Origin: JBOGVZ01 sp050692985
Lineage (GTDB): Bacteria; Actinomycetota; UBA4738; CALAEC01
NCBI GenBank assembly: GCA_050692985.1
Contig: JBOGVZ010000027.1
Coordinates: 1 to 8,499, forward strand
DNA: 8,499 nt
Direction of reading: 5' to 3'
Within the stretch, counting starts at the first letter, position 1. Every line of letters begins with the position of its first letter. This document shows, in pieces, positions 1 through 5,170 of this stretch. Under the pieces are notes generated by a model. It was not told the origin of the DNA and did no database searches. It saw only the letters and a list, made by a program, of their open reading frames with translations. A program made the position numbers and the translations under genes.

Positions 1-14
1 GCGCCACTCGGAGG

Positions 15-44
15 AGCTTCGCGGGAGCGGCTAACTGCTACCCT
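15..44 (+). promoter_or_regulatory. Possible promoter of tRNA-Ala
   Basis: A TACCCT hexamer at 39-44 fits the actinobacterial -10 pattern TANNNT and would place transcription start around 50-52, just before the mature tRNA at 55. No convincing -35 box is present at the expected distance (about 15-21), so this rests on the -10 alone. No gene is visible in bases 1-54, but the window edge may cut one off. Confidence 0.25.
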
Positions 45-54
45 TTGAGTGCTC

Positions 55-126
55 GGGGGTGTAGCTCAGTGGTAGAGCGCTGCCTTCGCACGGCAGAGGT
101 CAGGGGTTCAACTCCCCTCACCTCCA
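55..126 (+). tRNA. tRNA-Ala, anticodon CGC
   Basis: This is a complete 72-nt cloverleaf that decodes GCG alanine codons. The acceptor arm is 55-61 paired with 119-125, with one G-U pair. The D stem is 64-67/75-78, and the anticodon stem is 80-84/92-96 with loop TTCGCAC and anticodon CGC at 87-89. The variable loop has five bases, and the T stem (AGGGG/CCCCT) carries loop TTCAACT. The discriminator base A is at 126. CCA is not encoded: the next bases are CTT, so it would be added after transcription. The 3' end is repeated at 1525, which suggests use as an insertion target. Confidence 0.97.
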
Positions 127-145
127 CTTGACGTCCCGGTGCGCG
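119..145 (+). repeat. Direct repeat copy 1 (tRNA 3' end, attL-like)
   Basis: These 27 bases start at the 3' acceptor strand of tRNA-Ala and run into the downstream hairpin. They recur at 1525-1551 with 25 of 27 identities; the first 16 bases (CACCTCCACTTGACGT) are exact. A direct repeat that begins in the 3' half of a tRNA is the classic footprint of site-specific integration. This copy belongs to the intact tRNA. Confidence 0.7.
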
Positions 146-165
146 AACCAGCGCCGGGACTTTGT
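133..165 (+). terminator. Hairpin terminator after tRNA-Ala
   Basis: A 10-bp stem, GTCCCGGTGC (133-142) with GCGCCGGGAC (151-160), closes an 8-nt loop with a single G-U pair and is followed by TTTGT. It begins seven bases after the tRNA end, where a rho-independent terminator is expected. The T run is short, as is common in high-GC bacteria. Confidence 0.75.
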
Positions 166-634
166 ACACCGGCTCGATTCGCTCCCTGCTCGTCACCTTG
201 AGCTCGTGTACGAGGTTCCGTAAGAGGGCTTTGCGCTGCTGCGCTGAACCGCTCGCGAGAAGTTCGCGAAGGCTCTTGGCCCAAGCGGCGATCTCCGACG
301 CCGAGAGCGGATCTGAGTCGTACGACGTTCGGGTTGTGGATGATAACTACAACAACTTCCTCACTGCATGGACAGGCTGTCCTCCGGAGGCTCAGGTGTC
401 GGGCTCCCATCCGAACAAGGTTTGCAGAGGGCAGAAGATCCACGTCAACCTTCAGAACGTATCAGGGTACACGGTCACCCAGCGTCGTGGCCTTGCGTGC
501 CATGAGCTCGGCCACACTGTGACCTTGCGCCACGTGGACAACCCGGGCGCCGCTTCATGCATGAGGGTGAACGTCACCAATCGTCCAACGACCTACTCCG
601 GGCATGACCAGAACATGATCACTCGAACTACTAG
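162..634 (+). pseudogene. Secreted matrixin-like zinc metalloprotease, truncated and frameshifted
   Basis: This is a remnant of a short actinobacterial secreted peptidase of the metzincin/matrixin type. Read in the frame from 162, it shows a conserved central stretch with Cys pairs, then HELGHTVTLRH at 501-533. That is a form of the HExxHxxGxxH zinc motif in which the usual Gly is Thr. Next come a Cys-Met pair like the Met-turn (SCM) and a YSGHD segment. There is no signal peptide and no plausible start: the frame opens at a TTG inside the tRNA terminator, so the 5' end is missing. At 621-622 one base appears to be lost. Restoring it gives an ending MI(N/T)SNY with stop TAG at 632-634, matching how this family usually ends. 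The 5' boundary given is nominal. Confidence 0.75.
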
Positions 635-642
635 GAGCGAGG

Positions 643-1358
643 ATGAGCAGGCGGATCAAGGCGGGCGGCGGGACGGCGATACTCGCGGCGATCCTGCTGG
701 TCGCGACCTCGTGTGGTGGGCTCTCGTCCTCCCGGGATGCCTCAGTGAGGCCGGGCGAGGGAAGGGTTCCTCCCCCACGCCGTCTCCACCTGATGCGGCA
801 TCTCCCTCGGGCGACCGGCCGGCCCTGGAACTCTGGGACAACTTCGGCGCTCCCGAGGGTCATGAGGTCGGACGTTACGAGACTCTGCGGGCGATGGTTC
901 GAGGGGCCCACGCCGTGGTAGCTGGCAGAGTCGACCGAGTTGACGGCGACCGGGTCTACGGAGAGGACCAGGAATCGGCCCTGCTCGGTATCCGCGTTAC
1001 CCTCCAGGTGACCAACGTCTTCAAAGGTGATCTCCGGGTCGGTGACTCGGTTCCAGTGGTCGTGGGGCTCGCGGACCTGCGGGACGACGTAGAGGCGAAG
1101 TTCGCCGAGCTGATTGGGGACGAGGGGATCTTCTTCATCATCCCGGGCGGCGCGCCTCAGCCAGAGTTTGGAGTTGTTCAGGAAGCACCCGAGCTGGGAC
1201 TGGAATGGAGACCTGTCACCAGCCAGGGGGTCGTGATCAATGACCGAGGTTCATCGGCGTTCGCAATGAACATTGTCGACCGCGGTTTCCCCGCATCCCT
1301 GGACCGAATCCCGTTCCCCGAGATCGAAAACCGCGTTCGCCAAGCGGTTCAGGGCTAG
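643..1358 (+). pseudogene. Lipoprotein of unknown function, frameshifted
   Basis: The ATG at 643 has a ribosome binding site (AGGAG, 633-637) overlapping the matrixin stop. It begins a lipoprotein signal peptide: basic MSRRIK, a hydrophobic core and lipobox-like ATSC with the lipidated Cys as residue 24 (712-714). After about residue 38 the frame becomes Arg/Pro nonsense, while a frame one base back continues as a Ser/Pro-rich linker and then a folded domain up to the TAG at 1356. A one-base loss in the homopolymer-rich stretch of about 750-775 explains this. The body is rich in beta-type segments (VVAGRVDRVDGDRVY, RVTLQVTNVFKGDLRVGD) and ends with an acidic/amphipathic tail. I do not recognise the family. 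It would have been exported and membrane-tethered, probably cotranscribed with the matrixin. If the indel is a sequencing error, the gene is intact at roughly 238 residues. Confidence 0.68.
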
Positions 1359-1524
1359 GCCCACATCCGAGCCAACGGCGAGCAATCACATTCGTCCTTA
1401 GAGCTCCCACCAGACCGGGCCCAATTTCTCGGTCCAGCTGTTGCGAGGCCTGCTCAACACCGTATTAAGGCCATTCTGATCCTCGGAGTGCGTTCAGAAT
1501 GGGGAGGCGGTTCCATCCTCGCGC

Positions 1525-1551
1525 CACCTCCACTTGACGTTCCGGTCCGCG
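1525..1551 (+). repeat. Direct repeat copy 2 (attR-like, tRNA tail relic)
   Basis: This copy matches 119-145 at 25 of 27 positions, with 16 exact bases at its left end covering the tRNA 3' acceptor strand, the discriminator base and the first flanking bases. A GGTTC at 1509-1513 lies 11 bases before it, against 9 bases in the real tRNA, so a damaged T-arm may extend the similarity leftward. The rest of a tRNA is absent, as expected of an attachment site rather than a second gene. Confidence 0.65.
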
Positions 1552-1584
1552 GACCGGTACCCCGGACCTGGACGTCAGCCGGGG
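1542..1584 (-). terminator. Possible terminator of the PD40 propeller gene
   Basis: On the minus strand the propeller stop (1588) is followed at once by an inverted repeat, CCCCGG (1560-1565) with CCGGGG (1579-1584), and then by a perfect 16-bp palindrome at 1542-1557 (CCGGTCCGCGGACCGG). An outer TGACGT/ACGTCA pair (1535-1540 and 1572-1577) encloses the palindrome. The position suits transcription termination. There is no T run on either side, so the call is weak. Confidence 0.35.
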
Positions 1585-1587
1585 CTG

Positions 1588-2793
1588 CTATCGGCGTCGC
1601 ACCTTCACCTTCACGGGCTTGGACCTCCCCGCGAGGTGGTCGAAGTCCTGCTCCGGTGAGACGGCGCGGAACTTCGTCGTCTTCGTCACCTTCACCCTGA
1701 GCTCGGCCACGCAGTTGGCGTTACTGTTCCTCGTGGCGATGCGCTTCTTCTTCCGGTAGAACTCGACCACGTCTCCTTCATGCCCCTCGCAGGGCAAGAC
1801 CCTCGCCCGAAGCCTCGTCTTCTCCCCCCGCTCCATCCTCCGTGGCTTGGCCTTGAGCAGGACCGTCTTGTTCGGAAGCCTCACGGCCCAGTCGGGCTCG
1901 CCGTCGAGGTCCGGGTTGTTGGTGAGGTTGGTCGGGGCGGAACCGTCGGCGTTCATCACATACACCTCGTCATTGCCTTCCCGGCCCGTGGGGAAGGCGA
2001 TCCTGGTCCCCTCGGGCGACCACGCCGGGGCGCCGTCGAAGTCCGCGTTGTTGGTGAGGTTGACCTGACCAGAGCCGTCGGCGTTCATCACGTAGACCTC
2101 GCGATCACCGTCCCGGGTCGTGGTGAATGCGATCCTGGTCCCGTCGGGGGACCAGGTCGGGTCGCCCTCGTCGGCCAAACTATTGGTCAGGTTGACTGGG
2201 TTGGAGCCGTCGGTGTCCATCACGTAGATCTCGTCGTTGACGTCTCGGTCTGTGGTGAAGGCGATCCGGGTCCCGTCCGGGGACCACGTCGGGCCGCCGT
2301 CCGCGGAGCCCGCGTTGTTGGTGAGGTTGACCTGACCGGAGCCGTCGGCGTTCATCACGTAGACCTCGGTGTCCCCATCACGGTTCGTCCGGAACGCGAT
2401 CTTCGTCCCATCGGGCGACCATGTCGGCTCGGCGTCGTGGGCCGGGGTATTGGTGAGATTGACCTGGCCGGAGCCGTCGGCGTTCATCACGTACACCTCG
2501 TTGTTGCCGTCACGGTTGGTGCGGAAGGCGATCCTGGCCCCGTCGGGAGACCAAGCGGCATGTTCCTCTTGGGCCGGGTTGTTGGTCAGGTTGACCTGGC
2601 CGGAGCCATCAGGGTTCATTGCGTAGATCTCGAGGTTGCCATCGCGGGACGTGCGGAAAGCGATCTTGCCGTTCGCCCCCGGGAACGCGGCGCTGGCGGG
2701 GGGGGCCAACGCAGCCAGGCCCGCTAGGAGCAACGCGAGCAGGCAGGCAGACGTCCACCCTGCCCAGCGCCGAAGAAGTCCGATCGAGACCAC
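1588..2793 (-). CDS. Secreted PD40 (TolB-like) beta-propeller with Ig-like C-terminal domain
   Basis: This is a 401-residue exported protein. The GTG at 2793 is chosen because GAGGAGG lies just upstream and the product starts directly with a signal peptide: LLRRW, a long Leu/Ala core, cleavage near PASA|AF at about residue 36. An upstream extension of the frame would run into the preceding gene. Residues 42-303 hold six WD40-like PD40 repeats of 44-45 residues. Each reads roughly (K/R)IAF..RDG..E(V/I)Y.MNADGS..NLTNN....WSPDG, the family known from TolB. Six blades could close a propeller. Residues 307-401 look like an Ig-like beta-sandwich, very basic, with two Cys (335 and 361) that may pair. 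No catalytic residues are apparent; a binding or scaffold role outside the membrane is likely. True TolB of the Tol-Pal system is unlikely: the Ig-like tail differs and no tol genes are nearby. It lies 52 bp after the M23-like gene and is probably cotranscribed. Confidence 0.88.
   Translation of the reverse strand: MVSIGLLRRWAGWTSACLLALLLAGLAALAPPASAAFPGANGKIAFRTSRDGNLEIYAMNPDGSGQVNLTNNPAQEEHAAWSPDGARIAFRTNRDGNNEVYVMNADGSGQVNLTNTPAHDAEPTWSPDGTKIAFRTNRDGDTEVYVMNADGSGQVNLTNNAGSADGGPTWSPDGTRIAFTTDRDVNDEIYVMDTDGSNPVNLTNSLADEGDPTWSPDGTRIAFTTTRDGDREVYVMNADGSGQVNLTNNADFDGAPAWSPEGTRIAFPTGREGNDEVYVMNADGSAPTNLTNNPDLDGEPDWAVRLPNKTVLLKAKPRRMERGEKTRLRARVLPCEGHEGDVVEFYRKKKRIATRNSNANCVAELRVKVTKTTKFRAVSPEQDFDHLAGRSKPVKVKVRRR
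1885..2670 (-). repeat. Six in-frame 132-bp coding repeats (PD40 blades)
   Basis: The repeat period is 132 bp, except for one 135-bp unit. The landmark GAGCCGTCGGCGTTCATCAC, or close variants on the plus strand, recurs at 1940, 2072, 2204, 2339, 2471 and 2603. Conservation at the DNA level is highest around the NADGSGQVNLTNN core, which suggests fairly recent duplication or gene conversion among blades. Confidence 0.9.
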
Positions 2794-2845
2794 GTTCCCC
2801 CCCTCCTCGCTCGGGGTCAGCCTAGCAGAGGTCCGTCGTCGACCG

Positions 2846-4156
2846 TCAGTGCCTTGGGGACGAGCCTCGATGTCCAGGAGCGAGCCCACAATGTGCGAGG
2901 GCGACCCTTGCGGGTGGTTCGCGCACCGTTCCCTCAAGACCACCTGGGTCTCGACGTCGGAGCGAAGCCGTTGAACCACCGAGGGTGCACCCGGGAGTGG
3001 GGGATGCGCGGTTCCGCTCTACCTCGATATGGACGTGGGGATACCGGTCGGGGAAATACCGATTCGCCTGGGCGCTCGGCTGATCGTTGCGGGCGGCCCG
3101 GCCGAGGAGCGTCGACCCCGCCCGGACCTCGTCGCCCTCCCCCACGGCCGGTCGAGCCATGTGCAGGACTAGCACCCGGAGCCGCGGATGGGACCTGGGT
3201 GCGAGGACCACCTTCCAGTCCCGGGTCCGGCAGTAGAGCAGGTACCGCTCCACCGCGACGACCGTCCCGGTGACGGGGGACCGGATCCTGCTCCGCGAGG
3301 GAATCACGATGTCCACGGCGGTCGTTTCACCGGTCCCGCGCCGACGCGAGGCCATCACGTGGTGAGGCGCCACAGGACGCATGGCGACGGCGGTTCGGAA
3401 CAGCGACTGGTGGTACCCGTAACCGATGGTCGCCGACGCGATCTCGTAGAGCGGGAGCGAGCGAGCCGAAGCGAAGTCGTGCACCTCGCACCGCCGGCCC
3501 TTGCCGGCACACGCGTCGCGCCCCGGCCCACCGTCGAGCCTGTCGTGTCCGCGCCCACCACCGAGGGCGTCCCGCCCTGACCCGCCGAGAAGGAACTGCC
3601 GTCCGTCACCACCGAGGATCACGTCGTCGCCGCGGAGCCCGCAGGCCACGTTCCCTCGCCCCTTGGCCTCGAGGGTGTCCGGCCCAGCCGTGCCGACCGA
3701 ATCGCAGGGACGGCCCGAGGCGCCCACCAGGATCGTCATGGTGTCGTTCTCGGGGTTGGGATCGGCGGAGCTCTGGCTGATCGTCGCGCTCACCGGGAGT
3801 GAGCCGGAACTAACCGCGGCAACGGTCACGTCGACCGCGGCGACATCTCCAGCCAGCAGCGTGGCGAGGACGCACGTCACGGCCGCATCGATGGTGCAAG
3901 TCCACGCCCCCTGGTCGACGGCCATCGGCTCGAGGCCGTCCGCCAGGCCGAGCGTGAGCTGGACGCTCGACGCGTCCATCGGTCCCAGGTTCGACACCGT
4001 CGCGGTGATTCCGGCCTCGTTCGGGACCGCAACGGCTCCGGAGGGCCCCGCCAGCTGGACGGCGAGGTCCGCCTGCGTCTCCTCCGCGGACGCCGACGGG
4101 ATCGGCCCCTGCAGGACGGCCTTCAGCAGGAGGAGGGTGATCGCTTGCCGGCTCAC
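2846..4156 (-). CDS. Secreted DUF11-like / RTX-repeat / degenerate M23 peptidase-like protein
   Basis: This 436-residue exported protein starts at the GTG at 4156, which puts a signal peptide (SRQAITLLLLKAVL, cleavage near SASA|EE, residue 24) at the N-terminus. A GTG at 4252 would add 32 unlikely residues. Domains in order: a DUF11/CARDB-type beta-sandwich (about 29-145, ending in the typical DPNPENDT); glycine-rich RTX-like repeats of GGxGxDxL type (about 154-224), a calcium-binding motif; and an M23/LytM-like fold (about 268-380). The M23 part keeps GTVV, a central LHM (His332), a GDEVRAG turn and the terminal HVH (His374, His376). However, the HxxxD zinc motif reads TTAVD, with Thr278 where the first His is expected, although Asp282 is present. 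Peptidoglycan hydrolysis is therefore doubtful; wall binding is an alternative. A basic tail of about 50 residues has no recognised match. The divergent gene at 4308 shares its upstream region. Confidence 0.8.
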   Translation of the reverse strand: MSRQAITLLLLKAVLQGPIPSASAEETQADLAVQLAGPSGAVAVPNEAGITATVSNLGPMDASSVQLTLGLADGLEPMAVDQGAWTCTIDAAVTCVLATLLAGDVAAVDVTVAAVSSGSLPVSATISQSSADPNPENDTMTILVGASGRPCDSVGTAGPDTLEAKGRGNVACGLRGDDVILGGDGRQFLLGGSGRDALGGGRGHDRLDGGPGRDACAGKGRRCEVHDFASARSLPLYEIASATIGYGYHQSLFRTAVAMRPVAPHHVMASRRRGTGETTAVDIVIPSRSRIRSPVTGTVVAVERYLLYCRTRDWKVVLAPRSHPRLRVLVLHMARPAVGEGDEVRAGSTLLGRAARNDQPSAQANRYFPDRYPHVHIEVERNRASPTPGCTLGGSTASLRRRDPGGLEGTVREPPARVALAHCGLAPGHRGSSPRH

Positions 4157-4233
4157 GAGGCGGATTCTCGCCGACGGGCTCGGCGTCACGCCAGGGTCGG
4201 GCCCACGCGCGCCGGCCTCATCGGCCCCATCAG

Positions 4234-4263
4234 TTGGGCCGCAGGTGGGCACCCTGGTACGAT
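4234..4263 (+). promoter_or_regulatory. Candidate promoter for the gene at 4308
   Basis: TTGGGC (4234-4239), an 18-bp spacer and TACGAT (4258-4263) match a sigma-70-type promoter with an actinobacterial TANNNT -10. The predicted start, near 4270, would give a leader of roughly 38 nt containing the GGAGG at 4296-4300. It lies in the 151-bp divergent gap between 4156 and 4308. I could not pick out the promoter for the minus-strand operon. Confidence 0.42.
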
Positions 4264-4307
4264 CCTCGTCGATCCGGCGATCCGGTCACGAGAGAGGAGG
4301 GGTCGTG

Positions 4308-4832
4308 ATGAGAGGATGGCTGCGCTTGGCGCTGACCACCGGGGTGCTGGTCCTGGGGACCGCCCTGCCGGCCCGGGCCGTTCCGCCAACCTTCCAGGAC
4401 CTGACGTTCTCAGGGGCGGTGACGGACCAGGGCCAGGCCTGCGGCGACCCCCTGTCGTGGGAGTTCACGGGGGACGCCCGGATCACCCGGTTCTTCGATT
4501 CCGACGGCGCCCTGACCAGGATCCAGGTCCAGGTCCGGGAGTCCGGAACGGTGACGAACCTGACCACCGGCGAGGTGGTCGACCTGCCAAGGACGGCGTT
4601 CGTCGAGCGGGTGCTGTTCGTCGAGGACGGCTCCATCATCATCGAGGACAACGGCCTGTCGGTGCGGGTGACCGGGCCCGACGACTTCCTCCTCGACGTG
4701 GGCCGGTTCGTGGTGCGTCTGAACCCGAACGAGCTGCTGCAGTCGAGCGGACAACACCCCATCCGGGAGATCAACCCGTTCTCGGTGAGCGACCCGGCGC
4801 TGCTCGGGGCGTTCTGCGACCTGTTCGACTGA
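4308..4832 (+). CDS. Secreted protein of unknown function (174 aa)
   Basis: The ATG at 4308 follows a strong AGAGAGGAGGGG (4291-4302) at good spacing. The open frame extends far upstream, but that part is antisense to the neighbouring gene. The product has a clear Sec signal peptide (MRGWLRLAL, Leu/Val-rich core, cleavage near PARA|VPP at residue 24). The mature part is about 150 residues, acidic and dominated by alternating beta-strand patterns (ITRFFDSDGALTRIQVQV, VTNLTTGEVV, SIIIEDNGLSVRV). The only two Cys, 45 and 170, sit at the ends and could form a disulfide closing a beta-barrel or sandwich. The arrangement resembles a set of uncharacterised actinobacterial secreted proteins with a 'TNLTTG' segment. 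No catalytic motif is visible. It is 29 bp upstream of the next gene and probably cotranscribed. Confidence 0.85.
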   Translation: MRGWLRLALTTGVLVLGTALPARAVPPTFQDLTFSGAVTDQGQACGDPLSWEFTGDARITRFFDSDGALTRIQVQVRESGTVTNLTTGEVVDLPRTAFVERVLFVEDGSIIIEDNGLSVRVTGPDDFLLDVGRFVVRLNPNELLQSSGQHPIREINPFSVSDPALLGAFCDLFD

Positions 4833-4861
4833 CCGCGGGATCGTTGGGCGAGGAGACGGGC

Positions 4862-5140
4862 GTGTCGACGGCTGAGGAACTCGAGCGGCTCTCCACGAAG
4901 GAACTGCAGGATCGGGCATTCAAGCTGGCCAGGCACCGGCTCGACGTCCGCTTCTTCTGGAACCTCCTCGAGTCGGCCCCGGCGGCAGAGGCCGCCGCGG
5001 GCCACGAGGGCGAGGCGGCCGCCGACATCCTCAGTCTCTCCGAGCGGGTGGCCGACGTGGTGAACCCGGACACCGCCGAGGAGGCTGAGGCGTTCCGGCC
5101 GATCTACATCGAGTACCTGCTGAAACACGAGGAGGGCTGA
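4862..5140 (+). CDS. Small conserved-looking cytoplasmic protein, unknown function (92 aa)
   Basis: The GTG at 4862 is preceded by GGGCGAGGAG (4845-4854) seven bases upstream; an upstream extension of the frame would overlap the previous gene. The product has no signal peptide or membrane segment. It is acidic and mostly helical by composition: MSTAEELERLSTKELQDRAF, then RHRLDVRFFWNLLESAPAAEA, an Ala/Glu-rich centre, and a C-terminal FRPIYIEYLL motif. I recall similar short actinobacterial hypotheticals with 'DxRFFWxLxxxxPAAEA' and 'RPxYIxYL', but know of no assigned function. It follows the secreted protein by 29 bp, so an operon is likely, though the two products act on opposite sides of the membrane. 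The last codons form the left arm of a terminator hairpin. Confidence 0.82.
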   Translation: MSTAEELERLSTKELQDRAFKLARHRLDVRFFWNLLESAPAAEAAAGHEGEAAADILSLSERVADVVNPDTAEEAEAFRPIYIEYLLKHEEG

Positions 5141-5162
5141 GGCCCCGCCCCAGCCCTCCTCG
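5128..5162. terminator. Bidirectional hairpin between convergent genes
   Basis: A perfect 12-bp inverted repeat, CGAGGAGGGCTG (5128-5139) and CAGCCCTCCTCG (5151-5162), encloses an 11-nt loop. It sits exactly between the stop of the plus-strand gene (5140) and the stop of the minus-strand cupredoxin gene (5171). On the minus strand it is followed by TGTTTC, a weak T run; on the plus strand there is none. The left arm overlaps the last codons of the 92-residue gene. Confidence 0.7.
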
Positions 5163-5170
5163 CTCGACCC

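Larger units (their letters stand above)
119..1551. mobile_element. Possible decayed tRNA-associated insertion (about 1.4 kb)
   Basis: The segment lies between two direct repeats derived from the tRNA-Ala 3' end. It contains only two broken genes, a matrixin-like peptidase and a lipoprotein. Its base composition is less GC-rich than its neighbours, with more A/T-ending codons and codons such as AGT, ACT, CGA, AGG and TCA. This is what a worn-down integrative element or a deletion remnant of a larger island would look like. Against the idea, no integrase, excisionase or transposase gene is visible, and the segment is very short. A local duplication of the tRNA tail would look similar. Confidence 0.35.
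1359..1587. other. Intergenic region between convergent genes
   Basis: No gene is visible here. It separates the lipoprotein stop from the stop of the minus-strand propeller gene. It contains the second copy of the tRNA-tail repeat (1525-1551), preceded by a GGTTCCATCC-like sequence that resembles a decayed T-arm, and a group of nested palindromes at 1535-1584. There is no recognisable tRNA 5' half upstream of the repeat. Confidence 0.6.

Noticed and set aside
162..1358. A single 398-residue protein fusing a metalloprotease to a C-terminal domain.
   Set aside because: Residues from about 620 to 770 are out-of-frame nonsense, whereas another frame there has a ribosome binding site, ATG and lipoprotein signal peptide; two genes with indels explain it better.
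1885..2670. A regular repeat array that might be CRISPR-like.
   Set aside because: The units are 132 bp, contiguous and coding, with no short repeat/unique spacer pattern and no cas genes nearby.
1780..2727. A plus-strand 315-residue repetitive protein with VGVHHVDL-like repeats.
   Set aside because: It is the antisense reading of the six PD40 coding repeats, has no ribosome binding site, and its repeats follow from the minus-strand codons.
2794..2979. An extended N-terminus for the PD40 propeller starting at 2979.
   Set aside because: It would overlap the preceding gene and bury the signal peptide; the GTG at 2793 has a strong ribosome binding site.
3501..4307. A 270-residue N-terminal extension of the secreted protein that begins at 4308.
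   Set aside because: The stretch is Pro/Arg/Ser-rich antisense of the M23-like gene, and the ATG at 4308 with GGAGG gives a clean signal peptide.
4286..5128. A minus-strand 280-residue open frame antisense to the 4308 and 4862 genes.
   Set aside because: Its composition is Arg/Ser/Pro-rich without domain features; both plus-strand genes have starts, ribosome binding sites and sensible products.
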